From an uncultured Curvibacter sp. (lineage in GTDB: Bacteria > Pseudomonadota > Gammaproteobacteria > Burkholderiales > Burkholderiaceae), in NCBI GenBank assembly GCA_946481355.1, contig CAMLNH010000012.1, positions 1 through 18,220 of the forward strand: a stretch of DNA of 18,220 nt. The letters run 5' to 3'. Below the pieces are notes generated by a model, which did no database searches, had not been told where the DNA came from, and saw only the letters and a list, made by a program, of their open reading frames with translations. Of the stretch, positions 17,504-18,220 are shown in pieces. How positions within the stretch are numbered: the first letter of the stretch is position 1; each line of letters opens with the position of its first letter. Both the position numbers and the translations under genes were made by a program.

Positions 17504-18220
17504 GTCTGAACGCGTAGCAGACTGGCGTAATAGCCGTTGGCATGAAGCAGTTCGTCGTGTGTTCCTTCCTCGACGATGCGGCCCTGATCGAGAACTAGGA
17601 TGCGGTCTGCATGTTCGATGGTGCTCATGCGGTGAGCGATGACCAGTGTGGTCCGATCCTTCATCAGGACGGCGAGTGCGGCCTGCACCTGGCGTTCTGA
17701 TTCCGTGTCCAGCGCCGAGGTGGCCTCGTCAAGGATCAGGATGGGCGCGTTCTTGAGCAGGGCGCGGGCGATGGCGATGCGCTGACGCTGACCGCCGGAC
17801 AGGCGCGCGCCGTTCTCTCCTATCATCGTGCCCAGGCCCTCGGGGAGCTTCTCGATGAACTCCCAGGCGTGCGCAGCGCGTGCGGCGCGGATCACATCGT
17901 CGCGACTGTGGGTGCCCAAAGTGCCGTAGGCGATGTTGGCCTCGACGGTATCGTTGAACAGCACCACGTCCTGGCTGACCAGGGCGATGTTGCTGCGCAG
18001 GCTGAGCAGGCTGAGCTCATGTATGTCGATGCCGTCGATCAGGATGCGTCCACGGTTGACAGGATAGAACCGGGGAATCAGCGCGCTGATGGTGGTCTTG
18101 CCGCCCCCAGAGGCGCCGACCAGGGCGACGGTCTGCCCCGCGCCAATGCGGAGGTTGATATTCCTCAGCGCTGGTCGCTCGGTGCCAGGGTAGCTGAACT
18201 CGACTCCTTCGAAGACGATT
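17500..18220 (-). CDS. msbA: Lipid A export ABC transporter, C-terminal ATPase part (5' end outside window)
   Basis: The nucleotide-binding domain of a fused ABC exporter; 239 codons are visible and the transmembrane half lies beyond the window. Walker A is GASGGGKTT, the Q-loop [10 protein letters not shown], the ABC signature [16 protein letters not shown], Walker [13 protein letters not shown] and the H-loop VIAHRMST, all intact. The [15 protein letters not shown] block and the [21 protein letters not shown] spacing are closest to MsbA, which flips lipid A-core across the inner membrane. Proximity to glycosyltransferases and a ligase supports this. There is no start codon in the window; the reading frame is open to base 18219. 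The stop overlaps the deacetylase start. Other exporters of the same subfamily cannot be excluded. Confidence 0.9.
   Translation of the reverse strand, partial: IVFEGVEFSYPGTERPALRNINLRIGAGQTVALVGASGGGKTTISALIPRFYPVNRGRILIDGIDIHELSLLSLRSNIALVSQDVVLFNDTVEANIAYGTLGTHSRDDVIRAARAAHAWEFIEKLPEGLGTMIGENGARLSGGQRQRIAIARALLKNAPILILDEATSALDTESERQVQAALAVLMKDRTTLVIAHRMSTIEHADRILVLDQGRIVEEGTHDELLHANGYYASLLRVQT

Overview
This 18.2 kb window is GC-rich bacterial chromosome with strong G/C preference at third codon positions. The gene order (yebC-purD; acyltransferase-hemF-nadD-rsfS-rlmH-maf-rng; then cell-surface glycosyltransferases and msbA) and the protein sequences suggest a betaproteobacterium of the order Burkholderiales, probably Comamonadaceae-like. 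That placement is inferred from familiarity with these families, not from a search. Coding density is very high and no gene-free stretch exceeds about 270 bases.

Layout. (1) Positions 1-2225, minus strand: a YjgR/DUF853-type P-loop ATPase followed by a protein of unknown function. The second gene starts at GTG, has a Pro/Ala-rich tail, and its Shine-Dalgarno sequence overlaps the ATPase stop codon. It runs off the window. (2) Positions 2329-10086, plus strand: yebC, purD, a PlsC-like acyltransferase, hemF, nadD, rsfS, rlmH, maf and rng. Most are joined by 4-base start/stop overlaps or gaps of about 10-40 bases, so this is a tightly packed housekeeping operon for purine, haem and NAD synthesis, ribosome maturation and RNA processing. 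(3) Positions 10105-14877, plus strand: four coupled envelope genes, namely two GT-B glycosyltransferases, a GT2 glycosyltransferase and a WaaL/Wzy-type O-antigen ligase. (4) Positions 14833-18220, minus strand: the 3' part of msbA, a polysaccharide deacetylase, a SAM methyltransferase and a DUF6492-like glycosyltransferase. These converge on the ligase gene with a 45-base tail-to-tail overlap. Together, regions 3 and 4 look like a locus for lipopolysaccharide or another surface glycan: sugar transfer, modification, lipid A flipping and polymer ligation. The two genes nearest the junction look less GC-rich, as is common for exchanged surface-glycan genes.

The most unusual item is a 273-base element between nadD and rsfS (6545-6817). 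Terminal inverted repeats of about 31 bases enclose two separate nested hairpins, so one strand could fold into a three-way junction. It encodes no convincing protein. Its left end supplies the nadD stop codon and last residues, and its right end stops 9 bases before the rsfS start. It looks like a MITE-like, non-autonomous structured element inserted inside an essential operon. A second oddity is the lysine/alanine/proline-rich, histone-H1-like tail of about 105 residues on RsfS.
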